Of a DNA stretch of 8,328 bases, positions 1-6,517 are shown piece by piece. The DNA is taken from positions 1-8,328 of the forward strand of contig JAFAWC010000023.1 in NCBI GenBank assembly GCA_019242135.1. The letters are read 5' to 3'. Position 1 is the stretch's first letter. Each line of letters starts with the position of its first letter. Under the pieces are notes generated by a model, which saw only the letters and a list, made by a program, of their open reading frames with translations, made no database searches and was not told where the DNA came from. The position numbers were made by a program, and so were the translations under genes. The DNA is from Mycobacteriaceae bacterium (GTDB lineage: Bacteria > Actinomycetota > Actinomycetes > Mycobacteriales > Mycobacteriaceae).

Positions 1-1
1 G

Positions 2-886
2 GTCGCGCGGTCGGTGGACCCGCTGCTGGGCGGCGTCTACGCCGGGTCGGCCGCCACGATCGGGCTGCGTTCGGCCGCGCCGGGGGTGGCCGCCGCGCTG
101 GACGCCGGCGCCGCCAGCCTGACCGCGGCGACCCGCGCGGCGCTGCCGCCGTCGTCGGGCGGCCCGGTGTTTCGTGCGGTCCGTGGGGGATATCAGCGGC
201 TGGTCGACGAGCTGATGCGCCAGGGCCGGCCGCAGGTGGTGCAGTCCGCGGTGACCGCCGTGTCGTCCAACGGCGACGGCTGGCAGCTGGCGGGAGCCAG
301 CGGCGACGGGTGGGGTGCTGACGTGGTGGTGCTGGCCCTGCCGGCGTCGAAGCTGGCCGACGTGGTGGCCGGCGCGCTGCCGCCGGTGGCGGCGGCCGTG
401 CGCCGCATTCCGCTCGCGTCGTCGGTGGTGGTCGCGCTGGCCGTGCGGGGTGGCACGGCATTGCCGGACAGGTCGGGGGTGCTGGTAGCGAGTGGAGAGC
501 CGTTGCACGCCAAAGGTATTACGTTGCTGAGCCGCAAATGGGGCGGTGCGGGCGACGTGGAGCTGCTGCGGCTGAGCTTCGGACGCTTCGGCGACGACAT
601 CGCGCGCACGGCCACCGACGATCAGCTCGTGTCCTGGGCGCTCGACGACGTGTTGCGGGTCTTCGCGGTCGCGGTTGATCCGGTCGACGCCCGTGTGACG
701 CGGTGGATCGACGCCATGCCGCAGTGTGGTCCGGGTCACGGCGTGCTCGTCGCCGAGGCACTGGGGGTTGTGCCAGCCACGCTGGCGTTGGCGGGCAACT
801 ATCTCGGCGGCATCGGCGTGCCGGCATGCATCGCATCGGGGGTCGCGGCGGCCGAGCGGCTCGTGACCGCGGGCGTGGCACGATAG
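2..886 (+). CDS. hemY: Coproporphyrinogen III oxidase (HemY/CgoX), 5'-truncated
   Basis: This FAD enzyme oxidises coproporphyrinogen III to coproporphyrin III in the coproporphyrin-dependent heme pathway of Actinobacteria and Firmicutes. The reading frame is open to the left edge, so the GTG at 14 is an internal Val codon, not a start. The visible 294 residues are about the C-terminal two-thirds of a protein usually near 450 aa; the N-terminal FAD-binding GxGxxG lies outside. Recognisable family segments are [11 protein letters not shown] at the beginning, FGRFGDD in the middle, WIDAMPQ-x-GPGH (about residues 235-246) and [14 protein letters not shown] (from residue 264), which belongs to the C-terminal part of the FAD domain. 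The family motif normally reads MPQY; here the codon at 725-727 is TGT, giving MPQC. It ends 4 bp before hemQ, the next but one enzyme of the pathway, so the two are probably co-transcribed. By eye its GC content is higher than that of the minus-strand operon. Confidence 0.93.
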   Translation, partial: VARSVDPLLGGVYAGSAATIGLRSAAPGVAAALDAGAASLTAATRAALPPSSGGPVFRAVRGGYQRLVDELMRQGRPQVVQSAVTAVSSNGDGWQLAGASGDGWGADVVVLALPASKLADVVAGALPPVAAAVRRIPLASSVVVALAVRGGTALPDRSGVLVASGEPLHAKGITLLSRKWGGAGDVELLRLSFGRFGDDIARTATDDQLVSWALDDVLRVFAVAVDPVDARVTRWIDAMPQCGPGHGVLVAEALGVVPATLALAGNYLGGIGVPACIASGVAAAERLVTAGVAR

Positions 887-890
887 AGCG

Positions 891-1586
891 ATGGCCCGGC
901 TGGACTACGAAACGCTCAACGCGACGATCCGCTACCTGATGTTTTCGGTGTTTGCGGTGCGCCCCGGCGTTCTCGGCGACGACCGGGCGCCCGTCATCGA
1001 CGAGGCCGCCACGTTTTTGAAGCAGCAGGAGGACAACGGCGTAGTGGTGCGCGGCGTCTACGACGTCGCAGGTCTGCGCGCCGACGCCGACTACATGATG
1101 TGGACGCACGCCGACCGGGTGGAGGCCCTGCAGGCGACCTACTCCGATTTCCGGCGCACCACCGCGCTGGGCCGCGCCAGCACACCGGTGTGGAGCAACG
1201 TGGCCTTGCACAGGCCCGCGGAGTTCAACAAGAGCCATGTGCCGGCGTTTCTGGCCGGCGAGGAGGCCGGTGCCTACCTGTGTGTGTACCCGTTCGTGCG
1301 GTCCTACGAGTGGTACCTGCTACCAGAGGACGAGCGCCGCCGAATGCTCGCCGAGCACGGCATGGCCGCCCGCGCCTACAAAGACGTGCGCGCTAACACC
1401 GTGTCGGCGTTCGCGCTGGGCGATTACGAGTGGATCCTCGCGTTCGAGGCGCCCGAACTGCACCGCATCGTCGACCTGATGCGTGACCTGCGCGCCAGCG
1501 ACGCTCGACGGCACGTGCGGGTCGAGGTCCCGTTCTTCACCGGACCGCGGGTGTCGGTGGAGCAATTGGTCGACAAACTGCCGTAG
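891..1586 (+). CDS. hemQ: Coproheme decarboxylase HemQ (ChdC)
   Basis: HemQ catalyses the last step of the coproporphyrin-dependent pathway, the peroxide-driven double decarboxylation of coproheme to heme b in the cytoplasm. The 231-aa length is normal for the family (chlorite dismutase-like fold). Three key residues can be placed by motif. His116 in SHVPAF is the distal histidine typical of actinobacterial HemQ. Tyr133 in YPFVRS is the catalytic tyrosine that forms the radical. His156 in AEHG is the proximal heme ligand. Their spacing matches that of the Corynebacterium diphtheriae enzyme (118/135/158, from memory) with a constant offset of 2, so the protein looks intact. The ATG at 891 follows the hemY stop by 4 bp; there is no strong Shine-Dalgarno, which fits translation coupled to hemY. 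The gene converges with the minus-strand operon, with 24 bp between stop codons and no convincing terminator there. Confidence 0.96.
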   Translation: MARLDYETLNATIRYLMFSVFAVRPGVLGDDRAPVIDEAATFLKQQEDNGVVVRGVYDVAGLRADADYMMWTHADRVEALQATYSDFRRTTALGRASTPVWSNVALHRPAEFNKSHVPAFLAGEEAGAYLCVYPFVRSYEWYLLPEDERRRMLAEHGMAARAYKDVRANTVSAFALGDYEWILAFEAPELHRIVDLMRDLRASDARRHVRVEVPFFTGPRVSVEQLVDKLP

Positions 1587-1610
1587 CGGCTGAACTGGCC
1601 ACCTCTGGGT

Positions 1611-3020
1611 TCAGGTGTTGTTGAGCGCGACGTTGGCTGCGTTCGCTCCGCACATGCCGTGCGCACCTGGCCCGGGCGGGGTGGCCGCCGAACATATGTA
1701 CATCCCAGGCACACCAATGCGATACGGCGACAGAGTGATTCGCGGTCCGAACATCAGCTGACGGATATCCTTGGAACCGGTCATGATGTCGCCGCCGACG
1801 TAATTGGGATTGTAGGAAGCCATCTGGGTGGTGCTGCGCACGGTGTGACCGACGATCCGGTCGCGGAACCCCGGCGCGAAGCGCTCGATCTGGGCGATGA
1901 TCGCCTCCGTTGCGTCGCCGCTATATCCGTTGGGCACATGCGCGTACGTCCACACCGGGTGAACGTTGCCGACCGACCGCTGCGGGTCGGCCAGATACTG
2001 CTGACCGACCAACACGAACGGTCGCTGCGGCATCCGGCCGGCGTGGATATCCCGTTCGGTGGCGGCGAGTTCCTCGTATGTGCCGACGGCGTGCACCGTA
2101 CCCGCTCTGCGGGCACTCGGGTTGATCCACGGGACGCCGCCCTCCACCGCGAAGTCCACCTTGAAGGCGCCGGGACCCTGCCGGAAGCGCCGGTAGGCCC
2201 GCGCGAGGCGCGGCGGTAAACGGTCGCCGAGGATGCCCGCGACAGCATCCGGAGCCAGGTCGAACATCGTGATGTCCGCCGGCGGCAACTGTGAGGACGC
2301 CTCGATGCGGGTGCCGGTTTCGATCTTGCCGCCCAGCTCGCCCAGCAGCGATGCCAGCGCGGTCGTGATCGCTTGCGACCCACCCGCCGCGACAGCCCAA
2401 CCGTGACGATGGCCTGCGGTGATGATGCCGAGCCCGATGGCCGATGTCATTGGGTAGTGCAGCGGCCGAAACGCGTGTGCCGCAACGCCTCCGAACAGCG
2501 CCCGGCCTTGCGGTGTCCGAAACCCCCGCGCAAGCGCGGACGCAGGCAGCACCGTCGGAGCCCCGAAGCGGGCCATCATCAACGGGTGCCGCGGCACGCG
2601 TAGGAGCGGCCGCATGATGTCGGGGGACAGCTCGTCGAACCTGGCCGAGGACCAGCAGAACAGTCGACGCCACCGGCAACGATCCTCGCCGAGGCCGTCG
2701 ATGGTGGCCTCCACCGACTTGTAGAGCACCCCGGCGCTGCCGCCGTCGAGTGGATGGACGCAGTCGATCTCGGGCAGCCGCCAGGACAGGCCGTACCGAT
2801 CGAGTCCCTGTTGGTTGAGGAACTGTGATCCGACGGCCATCGGGTGGATCGCCGAACAATGGTCGTGCAGCAGCCCGGGGACAATGGCCTCGCTGGTTCG
2901 CGTGCCGCCGCCGATCTCGTCGGCGGCCTCCAACACGGTCGTCTGCACGCCGGCCTTCGTAAGGGTGACGGCGGCGGCCAGCCCGTTCGGGCCGGCTCCC
3001 ACCACGATCGCAGTAGTCAT
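1611..3020 (-). CDS. FAD-dependent oxidoreductase, PYROXD2 / phytoene-desaturase-like
   Basis: A 469-aa flavoprotein of the CrtI/PYROXD2-like class of NAD(P)/FAD-dependent oxidoreductases. Seen directly: an N-terminal Rossmann dinucleotide-binding motif GAGPNG at residues 8-13, an acidic residue (Glu31) at the end of the second strand, and the EIGGGTRT segment at 36-42 that follows it in this family. The segment AAGGSQAITTAL (about 211-222) resembles the GG-x-x-x-hydrophobic segment of carotenoid desaturase-like enzymes. The C-terminal GVPGMYICSAATPPG...GMCGANAA (about 436-462) is the second FAD-contact region. There is no signal peptide or clear membrane span. It is the last gene of a three-gene operon: its ATG overlaps the stop of the DUF3556 gene (ATGA), so translation is probably coupled; the nearest AGGAG is about 24 nt upstream, too far to act alone. 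Family members desaturate or oxidise hydrophobic substrates, but the substrate here is unknown. A carotenoid role is not shown; no phytoene synthase gene is present. Confidence 0.85.
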   Translation of the reverse strand: MTTAIVVGAGPNGLAAAVTLTKAGVQTTVLEAADEIGGGTRTSEAIVPGLLHDHCSAIHPMAVGSQFLNQQGLDRYGLSWRLPEIDCVHPLDGGSAGVLYKSVEATIDGLGEDRCRWRRLFCWSSARFDELSPDIMRPLLRVPRHPLMMARFGAPTVLPASALARGFRTPQGRALFGGVAAHAFRPLHYPMTSAIGLGIITAGHRHGWAVAAGGSQAITTALASLLGELGGKIETGTRIEASSQLPPADITMFDLAPDAVAGILGDRLPPRLARAYRRFRQGPGAFKVDFAVEGGVPWINPSARRAGTVHAVGTYEELAATERDIHAGRMPQRPFVLVGQQYLADPQRSVGNVHPVWTYAHVPNGYSGDATEAIIAQIERFAPGFRDRIVGHTVRSTTQMASYNPNYVGGDIMTGSKDIRQLMFGPRITLSPYRIGVPGMYICSAATPPGPGAHGMCGANAANVALNNT

Positions 3021-4837
3021 GTGAGCGCCCGGTGACCGTGCTCCTGCCCGTCACGCACCGCCGCGCGGGTTCGCGCGGCTTCAGTGCCGGTGAGCGACCA
3101 CGTCACCTCGGTGCGGATCGGGCCGTTGGGCAGCCACGGCTGTTCCTTCACGGCGTCGGCCACCTTCCAGGTGCCCCGCTCGACCACGCCCAGCGCCGCG
3201 TCGACAACCTTGTAATGCTGAACGGTGCTGCCCCAGGCTTGGGACTCCACCCATACGACCACCAGTTCGCCCGGCTCGAACGCAGCCTCCTTTTGAACGG
3301 CGGCGATGAGGTCCTCGTCATGCAGGTGACCATCGCCGAAGTTGAAGCCGATCAACGAGTTGCAGACGAACTCGCCCTCACGCACCGACCGGGTGTCGAT
3401 GTCGGGCAAGGTCTTCAGTAGCACCGAGAACAGACCACGGCCCTGACTGTGCATCGTGCGCCACGAGATCACCCGCTGCATCGTGACATCGGCCCACACC
3501 GGGTCGTAGCCGAAATCGACGAACTGGTCCACCTGATTCTTGGCGGTGCGGGTGACCATGTCCAGCTTCGCCTCCGCGCCGGGGGCGAATGCCCAGAGCG
3601 CCGAAGCCCAGTTGCCTGCATACTGGCGCATTGACGGCAGGAACGACACCTTGTCGGGCCGGAAGTTGCCCAGGATCGGGTAGAACAGCAGTGCCGCCGC
3701 GACCAGAAGGGCAAGCCACGGCGGGGACATGTCGACGACCGAGTAGCCGCTCCACGCGGGGAAGCCCAGGAAAAGGAAGATCGTCGCGTAGGCGAACAGC
3801 ACGTTCCATTCCAGCGGGACGGCCAGCGGGAACGTCGAGATGATGAACAGATGGAACCCCACCATGAGGACCGCGGCGATGATCGTGAGCCATTTGTTCG
3901 TCGAGAACAGCAGAGTCAGCGGGGCCACGATCTCGACGACGCTGCCCGGGCCGTGTGCCATGAAGCCGGCCAGGTGCGACGGCCGCAGATCATCGGGAAA
4001 GTTGCGGTAATGCGCACGCTTCAACCACCTGAACGGAATGAGCGGGCTGTTGCTGACCATTGGCGGGATGACGTTGGTGAAATGCAGGCCCAGCTTGGAC
4101 ACTCCCGCACCGAACCAGACCACCACGATCAACAGCTTCAGCGCGATGATCATGTTGACGAACGGGAACACGGCGAACATGACCAGCGCGGGCAGGTACT
4201 GCTCGCCCCGGGCCGCGAGGAAAACGATCTTGTCTCGCAACCCCATCAGCACCAGCAGCGCGACCGGCGCGATCAGCAGTCTCGGGTCGACCAGCCCAGA
4301 CGTGTTCGCGGGCATTGCCGACGACAGTGAAACACTATGCACCCCAGGCGAGACCAGCGGAACAGCGACGCTGATCATCAGCACAACGTACAGAGCGACG
4401 TCGAACCATGTCCGCCGGTCGCCGCCGCAGAGCGGAACCCATTTCCACGGTCGTAACCGGATGGTGCCCGGGCGTGCCCAAAAGAGGATGCCGCCCGTCA
4501 TCGGCTTGATCTTTCCGGCCAGGGGACCCCATGATCCGGCGACGCCGATCAGCTCGAGCACGACGGTCCACAAAACTGCCTTTTCGTAGACGATGGGCTG
4601 GTTCCACCACTGCGACACATGCACAAACGGGAGTCCGGACGTCAACGTCGCGACCAAGACGCCGCCCAGCGCATAGAAGAAGACCAACTTCGCGATGTAG
4701 ATCGCGTGCACCATCCGCGGTGACCCGAATCCGTTGTCCACCCAATCGGTGACGAGGATGCGCATTCGCTCCATGAGCGGTTTGCGCATGAAGGCTTCCG
4801 GATCGACGTCGGGGAAGGCGGGTTTGGTGAATCCCAT
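3017..4837 (-). CDS. Polytopic membrane protein, DUF3556 family (HTTM-like N-terminal part)
   Basis: A 606-aa integral membrane protein of unknown function that I assign to the actinobacterial DUF3556 family by its overall character. After a short cytosolic start there are about eight or nine hydrophobic stretches, near residues 46-66, 87-104, 146-163, 186-203, 212-230, 231-246, 300-335 (probably two), 343-361 and 372-390. A soluble C-terminal part of about 200 residues follows, with the conserved-looking patch GFNFGDGHLHDED at 497-509. The stretch WFGAGVSKLGLHF at 241-253 recalls HTTM membrane proteins (vitamin K-dependent carboxylase-like), so an enzymatic membrane domain is possible; this is inference. 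The reading frame could begin at 4888, but that adds 17 residues overlapping the upstream ligase stop. The ATG at 4837 has a good AAGGAG 6 nt upstream and is preferred. The gene sits 34 bp after the ligase and overlaps the FAD oxidoreductase by 4 bp, suggesting the oxidoreductase and membrane protein act together. Confidence 0.8.
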   Translation of the reverse strand: MGFTKPAFPDVDPEAFMRKPLMERMRILVTDWVDNGFGSPRMVHAIYIAKLVFFYALGGVLVATLTSGLPFVHVSQWWNQPIVYEKAVLWTVVLELIGVAGSWGPLAGKIKPMTGGILFWARPGTIRLRPWKWVPLCGGDRRTWFDVALYVVLMISVAVPLVSPGVHSVSLSSAMPANTSGLVDPRLLIAPVALLVLMGLRDKIVFLAARGEQYLPALVMFAVFPFVNMIIALKLLIVVVWFGAGVSKLGLHFTNVIPPMVSNSPLIPFRWLKRAHYRNFPDDLRPSHLAGFMAHGPGSVVEIVAPLTLLFSTNKWLTIIAAVLMVGFHLFIISTFPLAVPLEWNVLFAYATIFLFLGFPAWSGYSVVDMSPPWLALLVAAALLFYPILGNFRPDKVSFLPSMRQYAGNWASALWAFAPGAEAKLDMVTRTAKNQVDQFVDFGYDPVWADVTMQRVISWRTMHSQGRGLFSVLLKTLPDIDTRSVREGEFVCNSLIGFNFGDGHLHDEDLIAAVQKEAAFEPGELVVVWVESQAWGSTVQHYKVVDAALGVVERGTWKVADAVKEQPWLPNGPIRTEVTWSLTGTEAARTRAAVRDGQEHGHRALT

Positions 4838-4843
4838 GGTGTG

Positions 4844-4849
4844 CTCCTT
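4844..4849 (-). promoter_or_regulatory. Shine-Dalgarno of the DUF3556 gene
   Basis: On the minus strand this reads AAGGAG, 6 nt before the ATG at 4837. It decides the start: the upstream in-frame ATG at 4888 lies inside the 3' end of the ligase gene and has no such site. Confidence 0.8.
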
Positions 4850-4871
4850 ACAGTCTGGCCTTGGGTGGATG

Positions 4872-6341
4872 TCAGTGCGCGTGCGCAAACCGGCGCCGCA
4901 GATTCGGTTTGTCGATCTTGCCGACCGGGTTCTTGGGTAGGTCGTCGAGAATCGTTATCTGAACCGGCAGCTTGTATTTCGACAGCGAATGAGTGAGGTG
5001 CTCGGCGATCGTCTCCACGGTGATCGACTTATCCGGGTGCAGCGACACGAACAACACCGGTTCTTCGCCGTACACCGCGTCGGGCCGGCCCACCACCGCG
5101 GCCTCGGCGACCTGCGGAAGCCGATGCGCGACGACTTCGATCTCACGGGGGTAGATGTTCTCGCCGCCGCGGATGATCATGTCCTTCGCGCGGTCGACGA
5201 GAACCAGGTAGCCGTCCTCGTCGAATCGGCCGACGTCGCCGGTGTGCAACCAGCCCTCAACGACCGTCTTCGCCGTTTCGTCGGGGCGGTTGAGATAGCC
5301 GCGCATCACGTTGGGCCCCTTGATGACAACCTCGCCTGCCGCGCCGTCGGGCGCCGGCTTGCCTGCGGGGTCCACGAGCCGGACTGTCTGGCCGGGCAGC
5401 GGCAATCCCACCGTTCCCGGCTTGCGCTTGCCGTCAAGCGGATTCACCGTGCTCGCACAGGAGCCTTCCGACAGCCCATAGCCCTCGATCAACGGGATGC
5501 CGTAGCGCGACTCGAATGCCGCTAGCAGTTCGACACTGGCCGGCGCCGCTCCGCAGATCGCGAAGCGCACCGACGACGTGTCGGGATTCACCGTGTCGGG
5601 CAGCTCGCACAGCATCGTGTAGATCGTCGGTACGGCCGAGAAGTACGTCGCACGGCTTTGTGCGATCCGGTCGAAAAACGTTGCCGCCCTGAACCGCCCC
5701 GCCACCGTTGTCCTGCCGCCGGCCAGCAGCGGCGACAGGGTGCCCACAACGATGCCGTTGACATGAAACAGCGGCAGGATCAGCAGGCTGTGATCTGCGG
5801 CGGTCATCTTGAATCCGTCGATCACCGAACGACACATCGCGTTGAGGTTCGCGTGATCGAGCAACACACCCTTGGGCAGCCCCGTCGTCCCACTGGTGTA
5901 AATGAGTAACGCCAGCGTGTCGTCGAGGTGGCTCGGCGGGTCGATCAGGTCCGCACCCGGCTCACCACGGCCCAGCTCGCCGGTCGTGACCGTCGCAGGC
6001 GCGCCCGTTTCATATTTCGGAAGCGATTCGACGACCAAAACCTTGGCCCCGGCATCAGAGACCTGGTAATTCACCTCCGCCGGTCGCAGCGACGGATTGA
6101 TCGGTGTCGCCGCGGCGCCCAGCCGCCAGGCCGCGAACAGGGATACGACAAATGCTGCTGTGTTCGGCAGCATGATCGCTACGACGTCGCCGGCGCAAAC
6201 CCCGTGGCGTTGCAACGCCGCGGCGAAGCGCTGCACGGCGGTCAGGAACTCGGCGTTGTTCAGGTCGGAGTGATCGTCTGCAACCGCCGGGGCGGTGGGA
6301 TTCTCAGATTTGCGGCGATCGGGAAGCGCCGAGAAGTTCAT
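4872..6341 (-). CDS. Class I adenylate-forming acyl/aryl-CoA ligase (FadD-like)
   Basis: A 489-aa ANL-superfamily enzyme that should activate a carboxylic acid with ATP to an acyl-AMP and transfer it to CoA. The core motifs are present in order: the P-loop YTSGTTGLPKG at residues 148-158, GYGLSEG at 287-293, HTGD at 366-369 (Asp369 binds the ribose), the hinge region DRAKDMIIRGGENIYP at 383-398, and the catalytic lysine of the C-terminal domain, Lys475 in NPVGKID. Nothing essential looks missing. The acid-binding pocket cannot be assigned by eye, so the substrate could be fatty, aromatic, dicarboxylic or terpenoid. An in-frame ATG at 6380 would add 13 residues, but the ATG at 6341 has GGAG 8 nt upstream and starts where homologues usually do. 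It is the first gene of the minus-strand operon, 34 bp before the DUF3556 gene, and is divergent from the PucR regulator. A specific fadD number is not justified. Confidence 0.9.
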   Translation of the reverse strand: MNFSALPDRRKSENPTAPAVADDHSDLNNAEFLTAVQRFAAALQRHGVCAGDVVAIMLPNTAAFVVSLFAAWRLGAAATPINPSLRPAEVNYQVSDAGAKVLVVESLPKYETGAPATVTTGELGRGEPGADLIDPPSHLDDTLALLIYTSGTTGLPKGVLLDHANLNAMCRSVIDGFKMTAADHSLLILPLFHVNGIVVGTLSPLLAGGRTTVAGRFRAATFFDRIAQSRATYFSAVPTIYTMLCELPDTVNPDTSSVRFAICGAAPASVELLAAFESRYGIPLIEGYGLSEGSCASTVNPLDGKRKPGTVGLPLPGQTVRLVDPAGKPAPDGAAGEVVIKGPNVMRGYLNRPDETAKTVVEGWLHTGDVGRFDEDGYLVLVDRAKDMIIRGGENIYPREIEVVAHRLPQVAEAAVVGRPDAVYGEEPVLFVSLHPDKSITVETIAEHLTHSLSKYKLPVQITILDDLPKNPVGKIDKPNLRRRFAHAH

Positions 6342-6349
6342 GGCATGTG

Positions 6350-6353
6350 CTCC
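6350..6353 (-). promoter_or_regulatory. Shine-Dalgarno of the CoA ligase
   Basis: On the minus strand this is GGAG, 8 nt before the ATG at 6341. It supports that start over the in-frame ATG at 6380. Confidence 0.55.
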
Positions 6354-6505
6354 GGTGGTGTGTTGGCGATGTGAGTGCACCCGACGCTAGGAATCCGTTG
6401 GTCAGCGGGCATCGTGTCGAGCGGATGAAGATGGCGACCGCTGTTGTCGCGTGAGAACAAGGCGCTGCTCGCCGCGAATCGTCCACCATCGGCCGCCGCA
6501 AGACC

Positions 6506-6511
6506 TACGGT
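6506..6511 (+). promoter_or_regulatory. Candidate -10 element of the PucR-type gene
   Basis: TACGGT fits the mycobacterial TANNNT -10 consensus and ends 6 nt before the ATG at 6518. Transcription would start at or next to the initiation codon, giving a leaderless mRNA. No Shine-Dalgarno is visible before this ATG, which agrees. No -35 is recognisable at the expected distance, so the call is tentative. Confidence 0.35.
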
Positions 6512-6517
6512 CATAAA

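Larger units (their letters stand above)
6342..6517. promoter_or_regulatory. Divergent promoter region, CoA-ligase operon / pucR-type gene
   Basis: This 176-bp gap separates the two divergent starts and must hold both promoters. For the ligase operon, the minus strand has GGAG (6350-6353) as ribosome site and a possible -10 TAGCGT (plus-strand 6384-6389) with no good -35. For the regulator, a TANNNT-type -10 (TACGGT, 6506-6511) lies 6 nt before its ATG. Weak inverted repeats are present, CAGCGG 6403-6408 with CCGCTG 6438-6443 and TTGT 6444-6447 with ACAA 6457-6460, but none is strong enough to name an operator. The word TCGTGTCGA at 6412-6420 recurs inside the palindrome downstream of the regulator gene. 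Confidence 0.6.

Noticed and set aside
519..1238. Minus-strand 239-codon frame across hemY and hemQ
   Set aside because: Arg/Pro/Ala-rich shadow spanning two well-identified plus-strand genes.
1600..1618. Inverted repeat CACCT / AGGTG at the hemQ-operon junction as a terminator
   Set aside because: Only a 5-bp stem with a 9-nt loop that includes the stop codon of the oxidoreductase; too weak.
1921..3054. Minus-strand 377-codon frame overlapping the FAD oxidoreductase
   Set aside because: Same strand, shifted frame, dominated by Arg and Gly; the oxidoreductase frame carries the Rossmann and C-terminal FAD motifs.
4838..4888. 17-residue N-terminal extension of the DUF3556 protein
   Set aside because: It would overlap the ligase stop region, is polar and charged, and lacks a ribosome site; the ATG at 4837 has AAGGAG at the right spacing.
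6342..6380. 13-residue N-terminal extension of the CoA ligase
   Set aside because: The later ATG at 6341 has GGAG 8 nt upstream; the extension is low-information (His/Arg/Thr-rich).
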